A stretch of 32,411 nucleotides of DNA, from positions 1 to 32,411 of the forward strand of contig CAYPQM010000076.1 of assembly GCA_964412845.1 (NCBI GenBank). The letters run 5' to 3'. A program made the position numbers and the translations under genes. The notes beneath the pieces are model-generated. The model did no database searches and had not been told where the DNA came from. It was given only the letters and a program-made list of their open reading frames with translations. Positions 31,019 to 32,411 of the stretch are shown in pieces (within the stretch, counting starts at the first letter, position 1; each line of letters opens with the position of its first letter). This DNA is from JAWWPY01 sp964412845 (GTDB taxonomy: Bacteria > Actinomycetota > Actinomycetes > Streptosporangiales > Streptosporangiaceae).

Positions 31019-32411
31019 CGATCAGCGTCTTCGACTTGTTCAGCATCGGCATCGGGCCGTCAAGCTCGCACACGGTCGGCCCGATGCGGGCCGCCGCGAT
31101 GTTCGCGCGGTCACTCGCCGAGGATGCCCCGGCCGCTCGGGTCACCCGGGTCCGGGCCGAGTTGTTCGGCTCGCTCGGCGCCACCGGGCACGGCCACGGC
31201 AGTGGGCCGGCCGTGCTGCTCGGGCTGTCCGGTGAGCGGCCCGAGACGGTGGACCCGGCGGCCACCGGGTCACTGGTCACGCAGGTGCGGGAGGCCGGCC
31301 GGCTGCGGCTGGACGGCGGCCGCGAGATCGATTTCGACATCGATGAGGACATCGTCCTGCACCGCCGCAAGAGGCTGCCGTTCCACTCCAACGCGATGCG
31401 TTTCGCGGCTTTCGACGGCGACGGCGGCGAGATCCTGTCCCGGACCTACTACTCAGTGGGCGGCGGCTTCGTGCTCGGCGAGGACGAGACCGGCGCGCCG
31501 CGGATCGTGGCGGACACCACGCCGGTGCCGTACCCGTTCCACACCGGCGCGGAGTTGCTGGCCCAGGCGGAGGCCAGCGGGCTGCCGATCAGCGGCGTGA
31601 TGATGGCCAACGAACTGGTCCGCCGGGACGCCACCACGATCAGGGACGGGCTGCTCGGCATCTGGGCGGTCATGCAGGAGTGTGTCCGGCGCGGCTGCGA
31701 CGCCGAAGGAGTGCTGCCCGGCGGCCTGCGGGTGCGCCGCCGGGCTCATGTTCTCCGGGAGACCCTGCTCGCCAGCGACGACCGGTCCGATCCGCTGTAT
31801 GCCATGGAGTGGATCACGCTGTACGCCCTGGCGGTCAATGAGGAGAACGCGGCCGGCGGGCGGGTGGTCACCGCCCCGACCAACGGCGCGGCCGGCATCA
31901 TCCCCGCGGTGCTGCACTACTACACCAGGTTCGTGCCCGGTGCCGACGACGATGGCGTGGTCCGCTTCCTGCTGACCGCGGCGGCCATCGGCGTGCTGTT
32001 CAAGGAGAACGCCTCGATCTCCGGCGCCGAGGTCGGCTGCCAGGGCGAAGTGGGCTCGGCCTGCTCGATGGCGGCGGCTGGCCTGGCGGAAATCCTGGGC
32101 GGCACGCCGGAACAGGCGGAGAACGCGGCGGAGATCGGTGTCGAGCACAACCTGGGACTGACCTGCGACCCGGTGGGCGGCCTGGTGCAGATCCCGTGCA
32201 TCGAGCGGAACGCGATCGCCTCGATCAAGGCCATCACCGCCGCCCGGATGGCCATCCGGGGTGACGGCCAGCACCACGTGTCCCTGGACAAGGCGATCAA
32301 GACGATGCGGGAGACCGGGGCGGACATGAAAGTCAAGTACAAGGAAACGGCCCGCGGCGGCCTGGCCGTCAACGTCATCGAATGCTGTGGGGGGTGGGCG
32401 CGGGCGGGCAC
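31015..32411 (+). CDS. sdaA: L-serine ammonia-lyase, single-chain, iron-sulfur type (3' end beyond window)
   Basis: It deaminates L-serine to pyruvate and ammonia in the cytosol using a [4Fe-4S] cluster. Over 465 residues are visible. FDLFSIGIGPSSSHTVGPM is the N-terminal family signature and APTNGAAGIIPAVLHYY the catalytic region. Cys342 (GCQGEVGSAC), Cys384 (LTCDPVGG) and Cys395 (IPCIERN) align with the three cluster cysteines of Legionella L-serine dehydratase. The usual C-terminal Cys (here Cys457 in NVIEC) is not the last residue: the frame continues CGGWARAG to the window edge without a stop codon. Translation is coupled to the preceding gene by an ATGA overlap. It would use serine made from glycine and one-carbon units of the upstream enzyme. 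Confidence 0.93.
   Translation, partial: MTISVFDLFSIGIGPSSSHTVGPMRAAAMFARSLAEDAPAARVTRVRAELFGSLGATGHGHGSGPAVLLGLSGERPETVDPAATGSLVTQVREAGRLRLDGGREIDFDIDEDIVLHRRKRLPFHSNAMRFAAFDGDGGEILSRTYYSVGGGFVLGEDETGAPRIVADTTPVPYPFHTGAELLAQAEASGLPISGVMMANELVRRDATTIRDGLLGIWAVMQECVRRGCDAEGVLPGGLRVRRRAHVLRETLLASDDRSDPLYAMEWITLYALAVNEENAAGGRVVTAPTNGAAGIIPAVLHYYTRFVPGADDDGVVRFLLTAAAIGVLFKENASISGAEVGCQGEVGSACSMAAAGLAEILGGTPEQAENAAEIGVEHNLGLTCDPVGGLVQIPCIERNAIASIKAITAARMAIRGDGQHHVSLDKAIKTMRETGADMKVKYKETARGGLAVNVIECCGGWARAG

Overview
The window is roughly 70% G+C by eye, with GTG/TTG starts, tightly packed genes on both strands and an actinomycete gene repertoire: F420-type oxidoreductases, Tat and lipoprotein export, many TetR/GntR/SDR genes, a TPR-CHAT protein and a LigD-type polymerase. 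It is most likely a chromosomal segment of a filamentous actinomycete (Streptosporangiales- or Catenulisporales-like). Nothing here fixes the genus. I see no rRNA, tRNA, CRISPR array, integrase or transposase.

Layout. 1-3.4 kb (minus): a SAM methyltransferase cut by the left edge, an unrecognised 176-aa protein and a secreted SGNH hydrolase with an extra N-terminal beta domain. 3.5-6.3 kb: a TetR regulator divergent from a small dimeric-barrel protein across a perfect palindrome, then an NAD-binding/DUF2867 fusion. 6.3-11.4 kb: DinB protein, SDR dehydrogenase, DMT transporter, an AAA-less M41-like zincin paired with a zinc-ribbon membrane peptide, a Ddn-type F420 reductase and a stand-alone LigD polymerase module. 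11.4-17.2 kb: envelope and carbohydrate genes (lipoprotein, secreted Ig-like protein, PPOX F420 enzyme, a 59-aa zinc-finger protein, L,D-transpeptidase, Tat-exported GH127 enzyme).

17.3-22.6 kb is the most unusual part. It is a four-gene minus-strand operon made of a ~52-aa protein, a 63-aa single-span membrane protein, a 1485-aa TPR-CHAT caspase-like protease and a ~156-aa helical protein whose start overlaps the protease end. Adjacent coding regions are at most 4 nt apart or overlap. A sensor/protease/small-membrane-partner conflict module is a reasonable hypothesis but is unproven. A polytopic membrane protein with a spermidine-synthase-like fold but no catalytic Asp is transcribed divergently from it.

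24.9-32.4 kb is a catabolic regulon: GntR/UTRA regulator, APC permease, choline/ethanolamine-kinase-like phosphotransferase, an FAD + GcvT dimethylglycine/sarcosine dehydrogenase-like enzyme and L-serine ammonia-lyase (cut by the right edge). Two copies of the palindrome GTCTAGAC lie in the permease/kinase divergent region and are the probable GntR operators. The enzymes suggest uptake and oxidation of an N-methylated amine or amino acid, with one-carbon units passing to folate and serine deaminated to pyruvate.
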